In this document: in pieces, positions 1 to 5,257 of the stretch | How the letters are laid out: each line of letters opens with the position of its first letter | Position numbering within the stretch: the first letter of the stretch is position 1 | Origin: Acidobacteriota bacterium | Lineage (GTDB): Bacteria > Actinomycetota > Actinomycetes > Actinomycetales > Micrococcaceae | Assembly: GCA_019352125.1 (NCBI GenBank) | Contig: JABBNV010000050.1 | Coordinates: forward strand, 1-7,311 | Length of the DNA: 7,311 nucleotides | Direction of reading: 5' to 3' | Notes under the pieces: generated by a model | What the model was told of the DNA's origin: nothing | Databases searched by the model: none | What the model saw: the letters and a program-made list of their open reading frames with translations, nothing else | Position numbers and translations under genes: made by a program

Positions 1-2
1 CG

Positions 3-494
3 GCCCACGACACCCCAGCCATCCTTGCGGCGCTGGGTCAACGGAAAGTGCACCGCATTCTGCTCACCCACGGCCACGATGACCACATCCGCAACGTGCG
101 TGAATTTGCTGGCGCCACCGGAGCACCCGTGTACCTCCACCCAGCGGACAACATGCTGTGGGACGCTGTCTATCCCGGCACGGCCCCGGACGCAGAACTT
201 GCCGACGGGGACACTTTCAGCATCGCCGGGAGCAAGCTTCTTGCCCTGCATACCCCCGGACACTCACCCGGATCCGTGAGCTTTTACAGCGCAGACGTGG
301 GCACAGTGTTGACCGGAGACACACTCTTCAACGGCGGCCCCGGCGCCACCGGGCGCTCATACAGCAGCCTGCCGCAAATTCTGGAATCCATCACCAAGCG
401 GCTGATGATCCTGCCACCGGAAACCGTTGTGCGGACAGGACACGGCGACTCCACGACCATTGGGGCGGAAAGGACCAACCTACCGGCGGAGTAG
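3..494 (+). CDS. MBL-fold metallo-hydrolase, C-terminal part (5' end outside window)
   Basis: The reading frame is open from the first bases of the window, so this is the 3' part of a gene that begins upstream; the GTG at 48 lies inside the domain and is not a credible start. The visible part holds the metal-binding signature THGHDDH (about residues 22-28 of the visible protein), a second metal site in HTPGHSPGS, the GDTLF aspartate motif, and a late TGHG histidine. Together these are the standard zinc ligands of the metallo-beta-lactamase fold, in the glyoxalase-II-like subgroup of small hydrolases. The segment GPGATGRSYSS before the last helices is typical of that subgroup. Substrate cannot be told; thioester or glutathione/mycothiol-type hydrolysis is possible but not shown. 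Its 3' end overlaps the convergent lipoate-ligase-like gene by 15 bp. Confidence 0.9.
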   Translation, partial: AHDTPAILAALGQRKVHRILLTHGHDDHIRNVREFAGATGAPVYLHPADNMLWDAVYPGTAPDAELADGDTFSIAGSKLLALHTPGHSPGSVSFYSADVGTVLTGDTLFNGGPGATGRSYSSLPQILESITKRLMILPPETVVRTGHGDSTTIGAERTNLPAE

Positions 495-1262
495 CTCCGC
501 AAAGTCGCCGGTACGCAGCGCGCGGACCTTGGCATACTCGGCCAGAACAGCATCCTGAACTTGAGTCACGGTCAAGCCGGGAACAAGATCGTCCGCCGCG
601 CCCGCCGTCGTCGGATCCCAATCCAAGCCCAACGCGGCGTAACTTTCCACCAGCACCTCGCGGAGCGGCTTGGCATTGGCCACGATGACAACAGAGCTGA
701 ACAACCACGCGCCAGCAACGACACGCTGAGCCGTTCCTATCAACTTCACGGCCAGCTCCGGAGCCGGAGGCAGCGAAACACCGTGGACGCTGAACTCGCC
801 AGGGCAATACTCCCCAGCGATTTCTCCCACGGCGGCGGATACACCCAGACGGCGCAATGCGCTGGCGTACAAATCCCCGAAATAGCGAAAACGGCTTTTC
901 GCCGCGACCATGGCGTCCTGCTGCGGTTCAATGTGATCGATAACCAAAGTCTGCTGGTGATACGCGGCAGCCCGCCCGCCGGCCTTACGCACCAGCGGTT
1001 CAAACCCGAGGCGCCTGGCGGCGGCCTTCGCAGCCTCAAAACCCGGCAAATTGGCATCCCGCTGCCCCATGGCCAACGTGGGCTCCGGGTGATACAAGCG
1101 CAGGGAAGGGCCAAGGTCTCCAGACTTTGCCCACGCCAGCATCTGCAGACCAAAGTCCAGATCCCTCGCGGCGCCTAGCGATTCATCCTGACGAAAGACG
1201 GTCAACGGGCCGGATGCCTGCACCTGAGTCTGCGAACCATCGGCCAAAGTACTGCCCGTCAA
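480..1262 (-). CDS. Lipoate-protein ligase family protein (BPL/LplA/LipB fold)
   Basis: A 260-residue protein of the lipoate/biotin ligase superfamily, whose members attach lipoyl or octanoyl groups to lysines of 2-oxoacid dehydrogenase E2 subunits or the glycine cleavage H protein. Visible marks are RLYHPEPTLAMGQ (about 55-67), the substrate-loop motif VRKAGGRAAAYH (91-102, where classical LplA has RR..GGG..YH), EYCPGEFSVHG (151-161) and the lysine motif AVKLIGTAQR (K173), followed by a hydrophobic strand. Classical LplA is longer and has an accessory C-terminal domain; at this length the protein could be a LipM/LipL-like octanoyl- or lipoyl-transferase, and the altered GGG loop leaves substrate open. 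The start is uncertain: TTG at 1262 overlaps the stop of the upstream thioesterase gene and suggests translational coupling, but TTG at 1247 and GTG at 1223 are also in frame and no strong ribosome site favours any of them. Confidence 0.85.
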   Translation of the reverse strand: MTGSTLADGSQTQVQASGPLTVFRQDESLGAARDLDFGLQMLAWAKSGDLGPSLRLYHPEPTLAMGQRDANLPGFEAAKAAARRLGFEPLVRKAGGRAAAYHQQTLVIDHIEPQQDAMVAAKSRFRYFGDLYASALRRLGVSAAVGEIAGEYCPGEFSVHGVSLPPAPELAVKLIGTAQRVVAGAWLFSSVVIVANAKPLREVLVESYAALGLDWDPTTAGAADDLVPGLTVTQVQDAVLAEYAKVRALRTGDFAELLRR

Positions 1263-2080
1263 AGCGCACGAATGGTGAGGATTTGCTCTGCGCGGCCAAA
1301 CGGACCTTGAACATCATGGAGCACACTTGAGGTGAGGCCCACTCCATCAGCGCCAAAAGTAACAGAATTATCCAGACCCAGCCACTCGCCCACGGGTTGG
1401 CGATATAAATGGATCTGCAGATCCACATTGGGGAACATGAACCCACCGGGCCCCGTCTTTTCGCGCGGTGCTATTCCATTGGCTGCATCAACCATGCCCA
1501 AGAGACGCACCACGTCGTCGGTCTTCTCCCCGGACACCATCTCCAGCGAATTCTTCAGCCAAACACAGCCATTGCCCGCGCGATGACCACTGGCCACCCT
1601 GCCGCCCAGCGAGGCAATGTAGCCCCCAGGCCAGAGCCCCAGCCCATCAAACTCTTCGGATTCTTCCGGGCCAGGAATCCGTTCATCTTCCCCCGCGGCA
1701 ATGGCGGATGTATCCGTCAATTGCAAGCGCCACGCAGAGGCCCGCACAGCCGTGCGACCACCAGCGGACAGGGTAGCCTCCACCAATTCAATAGTGCGGC
1801 CGGGACGCAGAACCCGCGTCTCGATCTGGAACTCACCACCGGGAATCTGGCCCAAAATGTCAAAGCTGAACCGAGCCATGCGTAAATCACCATCGGGGCG
1901 GAACATGCGCAACTCCCGCACCATAATCCCAGTGACGGCAGCCATATGCTGCTCCCGTGGATCCCACGCACCCTGGGCGTGAATAGTTGAGCGGTATCTA
2001 CCACCGCCCAACGACTCATAGTAAGCATCAGTCAGCTCACTTAGTTGGGCGGTCTGCTCCGTTGACGTCTCACTCTGCAT
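1259..2080 (-). CDS. Thioesterase family protein (double hotdog, TesB-like/4HBT_3)
   Basis: A 273-residue protein built as two hotdog halves, about 30-120 and 155-272. The N-terminal half has QGAWDPREQHMAAVTGIMVREL and the helix-strand pattern FSFDILGQIPGGEFQIETRVLRPGRTIELVE (shown in parts). The C-terminal half has MVDAANG (196-202), PNVDLQIHLYRQP (217-229) and GEWLGLDNSVTFGADGVGLTSSVL, matching the DHS..FHR / GR.F...G.L.A layout of TesB-type acyl-CoA thioesterases. The family hydrolyses acyl-CoA thioesters in the cytosol; the chain length preference cannot be read. ATG at 2080 is used; a GGAGG lies upstream but with a long gap of about 16 nt. The stop TGA shares bases with the TTG start of the lipoate-ligase-like gene, so the two are probably co-transcribed. 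DedA-like gene ends 47 bp upstream on the same strand. Confidence 0.85.
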   Translation of the reverse strand: MQSETSTEQTAQLSELTDAYYESLGGGRYRSTIHAQGAWDPREQHMAAVTGIMVRELRMFRPDGDLRMARFSFDILGQIPGGEFQIETRVLRPGRTIELVEATLSAGGRTAVRASAWRLQLTDTSAIAAGEDERIPGPEESEEFDGLGLWPGGYIASLGGRVASGHRAGNGCVWLKNSLEMVSGEKTDDVVRLLGMVDAANGIAPREKTGPGGFMFPNVDLQIHLYRQPVGEWLGLDNSVTFGADGVGLTSSVLHDVQGPFGRAEQILTIRAL

Positions 2081-2127
2081 GCAAAAAACTCTACCGCCTC
2101 CGTGATCCCCACAGCGCCCGTCTAGGT

Positions 2128-2634
2128 TTAGCGAAGCCCTTGCTCGTCGAGAGGTTCAAGATGCCTGACAGCACGCGTCAGCAACCATCGAACCAGCACG
2201 GTCATTCCAATCACCACGGCCAGAGCGACGACGAACAGCCAATTTCGTGGCGAACCAGCCTCCGCGACCAGCCACGCATTGACTGCAGCTAGCCCCACGG
2301 TTGCGTACATGAAAGCCCAGATCAGCGATCCAAGAACGACGGCGGGCACGTAGCGTTTCAGCGGCATGCGCACCACACCAGCCGTAGCGTTGACAGCCGT
2401 TTGGATTCCAATGGTCAGGAAACTCAAGGCGACTGCGATAGCGCCCCATCGTGATATCAGGTCCCGTGCCCGCGCCATGGCAGGTGAGGGCACCTTTCCG
2501 TCCCACTTGGAGCGGCGCCATCCCGCGGCAGCACCTCGGCCAAGCCAATACGTGCCATTTGCACGGAGCATCACGACTGCAAACAGAGCAGCCATGGCGT
2601 ACCCAAAGGGCAACGCGGCCAACCACTCAAGCAT
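2128..2634 (-). CDS. Small DedA/VTT-domain-like membrane protein
   Basis: A 168-residue hydrophobic protein with membrane segments near residues 4-23, 65-85 (possibly re-entrant), 95-120 and 132-153, and a basic/acidic C-terminal tail. The middle segment ending in NATAGVVRMPLKRY and GSLIWAFMYATVG matches the second half of the VTT (SNARE-associated/DedA) domain, where the usual form is RF.PG.R....AG..RM....F....G...W. The conserved arginines of that signature are replaced here (LSFLTIGIQTAVNATAG), and the acidic N-terminal part of DedA proteins is missing. It is therefore a short, divergent member. DedA proteins are undecaprenyl-phosphate or phospholipid translocases in the inner membrane; whether this one transports is unknown. 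I chose ATG 2634, preceded by GGGGGAG at a close 3-nt gap; a TTG four codons earlier (2646) is possible but has no ribosome site. It probably heads the three-gene minus-strand cluster. Confidence 0.75.
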   Translation of the reverse strand: MLEWLAALPFGYAMAALFAVVMLRANGTYWLGRGAAAGWRRSKWDGKVPSPAMARARDLISRWGAIAVALSFLTIGIQTAVNATAGVVRMPLKRYVPAVVLGSLIWAFMYATVGLAAVNAWLVAEAGSPRNWLFVVALAVVIGMTVLVRWLLTRAVRHLEPLDEQGLR

Positions 2635-2675
2635 GCACTCCCCCAATTACGTAACCATTTCGTGCACTAATTCTC

Positions 2676-2891
2676 TCACGAATAATTGTCAGCTCGGGTG
2701 GGGCGGTCCAGTCCGCACGCCTCGAACAATATCCAGCAGAACGAATTGAGCAACCTGACTTCCGGAAGCAGGAACCACGCAAAATACTTCTGAGAAATCA
2801 CAATCGGTTCGAGATGGATTCGGTTCATGTCTCGCTCGTCGATCGACTCAACAATCACCCTCCAGCCCCCCTCTGATATTTTCAAGACCAC
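2676..2891 (-). CDS. Short unknown reading frame, possible gene remnant
   Basis: A 71-residue frame beginning at GTG 2891, with only six further open codons upstream before an in-frame stop at 2910-2912. The translation looks protein-like: a basic/acidic strand region (WRVIVESIDERDMNRIHLEP) followed by an aromatic, hydrophobic stretch (YFAWFLLPEVRLLNSFCWILFEACG). It has no ribosome-binding site at the GTG, and GC content is lower than in the flanking genes. I do not recognise a family. It could be the 3' end of a decayed gene whose 5' part is lost, a small real gene, or chance. The reading frame does not overlap any convincing gene on either strand. Confidence 0.3.
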   Translation of the reverse strand: MVLKISEGGWRVIVESIDERDMNRIHLEPIVISQKYFAWFLLPEVRLLNSFCWILFEACGLDRPTRADNYS

Positions 2892-3048
2892 TTCGCTATC
2901 AACACCAGGCTACCGGCTGGAGAATGAGCGGTGGCGAGGCAAACTGGCGGATAGTCCAGATCAATACAACGGCGCCAACATGCCCAGTGGTTGGCATATA
3001 TCCAGTGATCAGGTTTTTGCACATCGTCTCCGCCATCCCGGTCGCGGG
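2892..3048. other. Gene-free spacer downstream of the SDR gene
   Basis: Between the SDR stop and the short unknown frame I see stops in all plausible frames, no RNA gene and no convincing rho-independent terminator. Composition is more AT-rich than the surrounding genes. It may be decayed sequence linked to the neighbouring remnant. Confidence 0.4.
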
Positions 3049-3840
3049 TCAAAGCACTGAGGTCAGCACGCCGCCGTCAGCGCGCACGGCAGCTCCGTTC
3101 GTCGCGGACGAAAGCGGGCTCGCGAGATAAACGGCGAGGTTCGCGATTTCCTCCGGATCAATGAAGCGCTCCAGAAGAGACGTCTGATTCCCGCCAATAA
3201 TGGCCGCCTTCAGATCATCCGCGGGGAGTTGCTGCGCTTCCGCTATGTCGCGGACGGTATTGGCCACCCCGTCTGAGTAGGTCGGGCCGCCAAGGATCGT
3301 ATTGACCGTCACGCTGGCACCACGGGTTTGCTTGGCGAGGCCGTTACTCAGAGCGAGCATTGCCGCCTTCGTCACGCCGTAATGCGCCATGTCCACGGGT
3401 ATGTTCACACCTGATTCGCTCCCGACGAAGATAATCCGGCCCCATCCTGCGTCGATCATCCCAGGCAGAAGCTCACGCGACAGCCGGACTCCGCTCATCA
3501 CGTTGACGTCAAAATAACGATTCCAGTCAGCGTCGGGTATTTCGGCGAAGGGCTTCACCTCGAAGAGACCGACGTTGTTGACAAGGATATCCACGCCGCC
3601 GAGCGCTGCGAGCAGGCGCTGCACCTCGGCGGCGTCCGCGAAGTCCGCTGCAATGCCGATCACGTTCCCGCCAGGCACTTCGGTTTCGAGGTTCTTCACC
3701 GATTGCTGAAGGCGGCTCTCATCGCGGCCATTGATAACCACGGCAACGCCCTCCCGGAGCAGAGCCTTCGCAATGGAGTACCCGATCCCCTGCGTTGATC
3801 CGCTGATAAAGGCGCGCTTATGTGCCAGTTGCATGTCCAT
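3049..3840 (-). CDS. SDR family NAD(P)-dependent oxidoreductase
   Basis: A 263-residue classical short-chain dehydrogenase/reductase, the usual length for the family. Seen in order: the Rossmann glycine motif SGSTQGIG (13-20), R39 after the second strand (INGRD, which favours NADPH), D66 in AADFAD at the adenine site, NNVG (88-91, for NNAG), N113 in DVNVMSG, catalytic S141, Y154 and K158 in YGVTK, and a GGPT turn in place of the PG motif. It catalyses reversible carbonyl/alcohol redox in the cytosol; the substrate is not evident. ATG 3840 is supported by AAGGAAAGG about 12 nt upstream; a second ATG two codons later is less well placed. The gene is divergent from a marR-family gene, and its promoter is embedded in the inverted repeats between them, so MarR-type repression released by a small molecule is likely. 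Confidence 0.93.
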   Translation of the reverse strand: MDMQLAHKRAFISGSTQGIGYSIAKALLREGVAVVINGRDESRLQQSVKNLETEVPGGNVIGIAADFADAAEVQRLLAALGGVDILVNNVGLFEVKPFAEIPDADWNRYFDVNVMSGVRLSRELLPGMIDAGWGRIIFVGSESGVNIPVDMAHYGVTKAAMLALSNGLAKQTRGASVTVNTILGGPTYSDGVANTVRDIAEAQQLPADDLKAAIIGGNQTSLLERFIDPEEIANLAVYLASPLSSATNGAAVRADGGVLTSVL

Positions 3841-3852
3841 GGTGGTGAGTAG

Positions 3853-3861
3853 CCTTTCCTT
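3853..3861 (-). promoter_or_regulatory. Ribosome-binding site of the SDR gene
   Basis: On the minus strand this reads AAGGAAAGG, a purine-rich Shine-Dalgarno stretch about 12 nt before ATG 3840. It is what supports that start over the ATG at 3834. Confidence 0.5.
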
Positions 3862-3862
3862 A

Positions 3863-3882
3863 TTACTTGCTCAGTCAAGTAA
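3863..3882. promoter_or_regulatory. Operator 1: perfect inverted repeat (candidate MarR site)
   Basis: TTACTTG (3863-3869), a 6-bp spacer CTCAGT, then CAAGTAA (3876-3882): a perfect 7-bp dyad over 20 bp, the size range of MarR-family operators. Sixteen bases of it are repeated exactly in operator 2. It sits just downstream of the -10 element of the SDR promoter, over the expected transcription start, where bound protein would block the polymerase. Confidence 0.75.
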
Positions 3883-3911
3883 AATCTATGCTTATTTGTT
3901 TGCTCAGTCAA
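3883..3911 (-). promoter_or_regulatory. Promoter of the SDR gene
   Basis: On the minus strand: -35 TTGACT (3911-3906), a 17-bp spacer, and -10 TAGATT (3888-3883). The -35 differs from the sigma-70 consensus at one base and the spacing is ideal. The start of transcription should fall near 3876, inside operator 1, while the -35 itself lies in the right half of operator 2. Confidence 0.65.
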
Positions 3912-3915
3912 GTAA
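3896..3915. promoter_or_regulatory. Operator 2: imperfect copy of the inverted repeat
   Basis: TTGTTTG (3896-3902), the same CTCAGT spacer, and CAAGTAA (3909-3915); the left half differs from the perfect dyad at two positions. The 16 bp TTGCTCAGTCAAGTAA is identical at 3867-3882 and 3900-3915. Centres are 33 bp apart, close to three helical turns, so two dimers would bind the same DNA face. It covers the SDR -35 and lies just upstream of the regulator gene, which suits autoregulation. Confidence 0.7.
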
Positions 3916-3920
3916 GTGTG

Positions 3921-3926
3921 TAACCT
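3921..3926 (+). promoter_or_regulatory. Possible -10 element of the marR-family gene
   Basis: TAACCT fits the TAnnnT form of actinobacterial -10 elements and lies 6 bp before ATG 3933. Transcription would begin at or next to the ATG, giving a leaderless mRNA, which fits the absence of a clear ribosome site. TATGCT at 3887-3892 is an alternative -10. No good -35 is seen for either. Confidence 0.35.
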
Positions 3927-3932
3927 GTAGGC

Positions 3933-4445
3933 ATGAGTGATTCCAGCGCCACGAACCGCCTCACCGGAGACAACCTCACGGCATGGGCCGCCTTTGCAAC
4001 GGTATTGGAGTGGTTACCACCAGCCCTCGATGCACCTCTGGTTCGCGATTACAATCTCACACACTTCGAGTACGGCATCCTCTTTGCATTGGCTGACGCA
4101 CCGAACCACTCGCTGAGGATGTCCGTTCTGGCGGGATATGCCAACAGCTCGCTCACGCGGCTATCTCGAGCCGTGTCTCGGATTGAGCATCGAGGATTGG
4201 TACGGCGACGTCGAGACCCCTTGGATGGACGGTCAACCCTGACAACGCTTACCGAAGCCGGGCTGGAGATGCTAGAAAAGGCCGGTCCGGTCCAAGACCA
4301 CACGGTGGCGAACTTAGTACTGGAGCCTCTCACAAAGACCCAACGCCGCCAGCTGCTCGAGATCAGCCTGCGGATCCAGCAAGCCATTCGGGAGCAGGGA
4401 GGATGGCAATCGCCACACGCATCACCGTCCTCGGGCACCGACTAG
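3933..4445 (+). CDS. MarR family transcriptional regulator
   Basis: A 170-residue MarR-type winged-helix regulator. The N-terminal helix (about 14-38) and the C-terminal helices (about 118-155) would form the dimer interface. The central winged helix spans about 44-117, with recognition helix NSSLTRLSRAVSRIEHRGLV (71-90) and the wing RRRRDPLDGRSTLTTLTEAG (91-110), whose D..DGR..... L T is the family hallmark. Such proteins bind palindromes as dimers and let go when a small phenolic or oxidising ligand binds. Here two matching palindromes sit in the 92-bp divergent promoter region, so the likely targets are the SDR gene and itself. No cysteine is seen in the protein, so thiol-oxidation sensing is unlikely and ligand sensing is favoured. 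Its 3' end overlaps the frame of the HNH remnant on the opposite strand by 24 bp. Confidence 0.93.
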   Translation: MSDSSATNRLTGDNLTAWAAFATVLEWLPPALDAPLVRDYNLTHFEYGILFALADAPNHSLRMSVLAGYANSSLTRLSRAVSRIEHRGLVRRRRDPLDGRSTLTTLTEAGLEMLEKAGPVQDHTVANLVLEPLTKTQRRQLLEISLRIQQAIREQGGWQSPHASPSSGTD

Positions 4446-4964
4446 CGAGCATAGCCCCTGAGCCTGAATTCGCGGGCCGATCTCCCCATTGCACCCCTGC
4501 GCAGATCCAGTCACCCGGCCATTTTCGGTGGGCGGGTTGTGGTGGCGGTAAGAGCACAGAAGCCAGCAGTTTTCTACTGACATTTTCCCGCCTTCGGCGC
4601 AGGGTCTGACGTGGTGCGCTTCGGTCCATTGGACGGCTCTGGTGCAGCCGGAGAACACGCAGCCTTTAACCCGCGCGATGAGTATTTTGCGAATGTTGGG
4701 TGGAACGATGCGATGCTGACGAACAACGGCGGTAATAAGCCACCATCACGGGGGCGGCCCACCGGTCTTGATGGCCAGGCCCACGGCATCAAAGAGCCCG
4801 TGAAGGAGCACTTGCGTCCGCGTCCGCTTCTCCACCGGCGCCACCAGAGCATCGAGAGAATCAGCCGCCTCCGGAGCGACCGCAATATTGGCGATATCGG
4901 TGGAATCCCCGCTGGCCAGACAGACCCAAAGCAACCAAGGGTCGACTGGTCGGCATGGCACCGG
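4422..4964 (-). pseudogene. DUF222/HNH endonuclease (13E12 repeat family) remnant
   Basis: Two pieces of one protein family are read in the same minus-strand frame. The upstream piece contains EKRTRTQVLLHGLFDAVGLA (4829-4770), the end of the DUF222 region. It runs into a TGA at 4746-4748 just after KTGGPPP. In the same frame the C-terminal HNH domain follows: VPPNIRKIL (from 4706), the C..(4)C zinc pair, WTEAHHV (about 4628-4608), VENC (about 4574-4563) and CSYRHHN. Intact proteins of this family run about 400-550 residues and have roughly 70-80 residues between those two pieces; only about a dozen are here, so there is an internal deletion as well as the stop. Upstream, a stop at 4965-4967 ends the frame and the N-terminal half is absent. 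The C-terminal tail after HHN also departs from the usual HHHLIH pattern. It is a decayed gene; the missing 5' part is where the retron begins. Confidence 0.85.
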
Positions 4965-4971
4965 CTAGTGT
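4942..4971 (+). promoter_or_regulatory. Candidate promoter of the retron RNA
   Basis: TCGACT (4942-4947) as -35, an 18-bp gap and TAGTGT (4966-4971, TAnnnT) as -10. The predicted start, about 4978, coincides with the first bases of the a1 arm at 4976, where a retron transcript should begin. The individual elements are only moderate; position is the main support. Confidence 0.45.
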
Positions 4972-4975
4972 TTCA

Positions 4976-4997
4976 GCAGACGGATGCCTCACGGCGA
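4976..4997 (+). repeat. Retron a1 arm
   Basis: GCAGA + CGGATGCCTC + (A) + CGGCGA. It is the reverse complement of 5122-5143 apart from the unpaired A4991 here and an unpaired C5138 in the other arm. The ten-base core is exact. Confidence 0.85.
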
Positions 4998-5069
4998 GGC
5001 TGGATTGCAACTAGTTGCAGTCCTCTCCGGGGCTACCCCGGGGTACAAGGCACGGATGGCCATTGCACC

Positions 5070-5108
5070 GCGGGTGGGGCACTGCGCTTCGCGCAGCTCG
5101 CCACCCGC
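5070..5108 (+). other. Probable msd stem-loop
   Basis: GCGGGTGG (5070-5077) pairs with CCACCCGC (5101-5108), and CTGCGC (5082-5087) with GCGCAG (5091-5096), with a 4 x 4 internal loop and a TTC apical loop. This is the longest internal hairpin of the RNA and lies in its 3' half, as the reverse-transcribed msd does in known retrons. Confidence 0.75.
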
Positions 5109-5121
5109 ACAGACTGACAGG

Positions 5122-5143
5122 TCGCCGGAGGCATCCGCTCTGC
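5122..5143 (+). repeat. Retron a2 arm
   Basis: TCGCCG + GAGGCATCCG + (C) + TCTGC, complementary to 4976-4997. It ends 114 bp before the preferred RT start at 5258. Confidence 0.85.
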
Positions 5144-5240
5144 TTTAAGGCCCCACTCAGCATGTAAGGGCACTCTGCGCGGCGCATGATTATTTCGGAG
5201 AATGGACTTTCGGCAACCCTGATGAGGGAAGCGCTTTATT

Positions 5241-5250
5241 GGGGGAAGGA
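5241..5250 (+). promoter_or_regulatory. Ribosome-binding site that decides the RT start
   Basis: GGGGGAAGGA lies 7 nt before ATG 5258. The in-frame ATGs at 5186 and 5222 have no such site, so translation most likely begins at 5258. Confidence 0.7.
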
Positions 5251-5257
5251 CGTCAAC

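Larger units (their letters stand above)
4976..5143 (+). ncRNA. Retron msr-msd non-coding RNA
   Basis: A 168-nt structured segment directly upstream of a retron-type reverse transcriptase, with the msr-msd architecture. The ends form a long inverted repeat (a1 4976-4997, a2 5122-5143): 21 base pairs interrupted by two single unpaired bases. After a1 come two msr-like hairpins, 5002-5023 (nine pairs including one wobble, loop CTAG) and 5025-5043 (eight pairs with one G-T, loop CTA). A long hairpin at 5070-5108 is the likely msd stem. In known retrons the folded a1/a2 stem positions a guanosine just after a1 whose 2'-OH primes cDNA synthesis; G4998 or G4999 are candidates. The RT would copy the segment from next to a2 back through the 5070-5108 hairpin, leaving branched RNA-DNA (msDNA). 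The exact msr/msd boundary cannot be fixed from one sequence. Confidence 0.85.

Noticed and set aside
561..1178. A 205-codon plus-strand frame opposite the lipoate-ligase-like gene
   Set aside because: It is a high-GC shadow frame; the minus-strand frame carries all the family motifs.
4611..5117. A 168-codon open frame on the plus strand across the HNH remnant and retron RNA
   Set aside because: It lies opposite recognisable HNH/DUF222 coding sequence and runs through the structured RNA. Its translation resembles no protein family.
4976..5143. The terminal inverted repeat as insertion-sequence ends or a rho-independent terminator
   Set aside because: No transposase, no T-run, and three further ordered hairpins between the arms with an RT right after. 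The retron reading explains all parts.
5186..5257. The longer RT start at ATG 5186
   Set aside because: No ribosome site precedes it, whereas ATG 5258 has GGGGGAAGGA at 7 nt.
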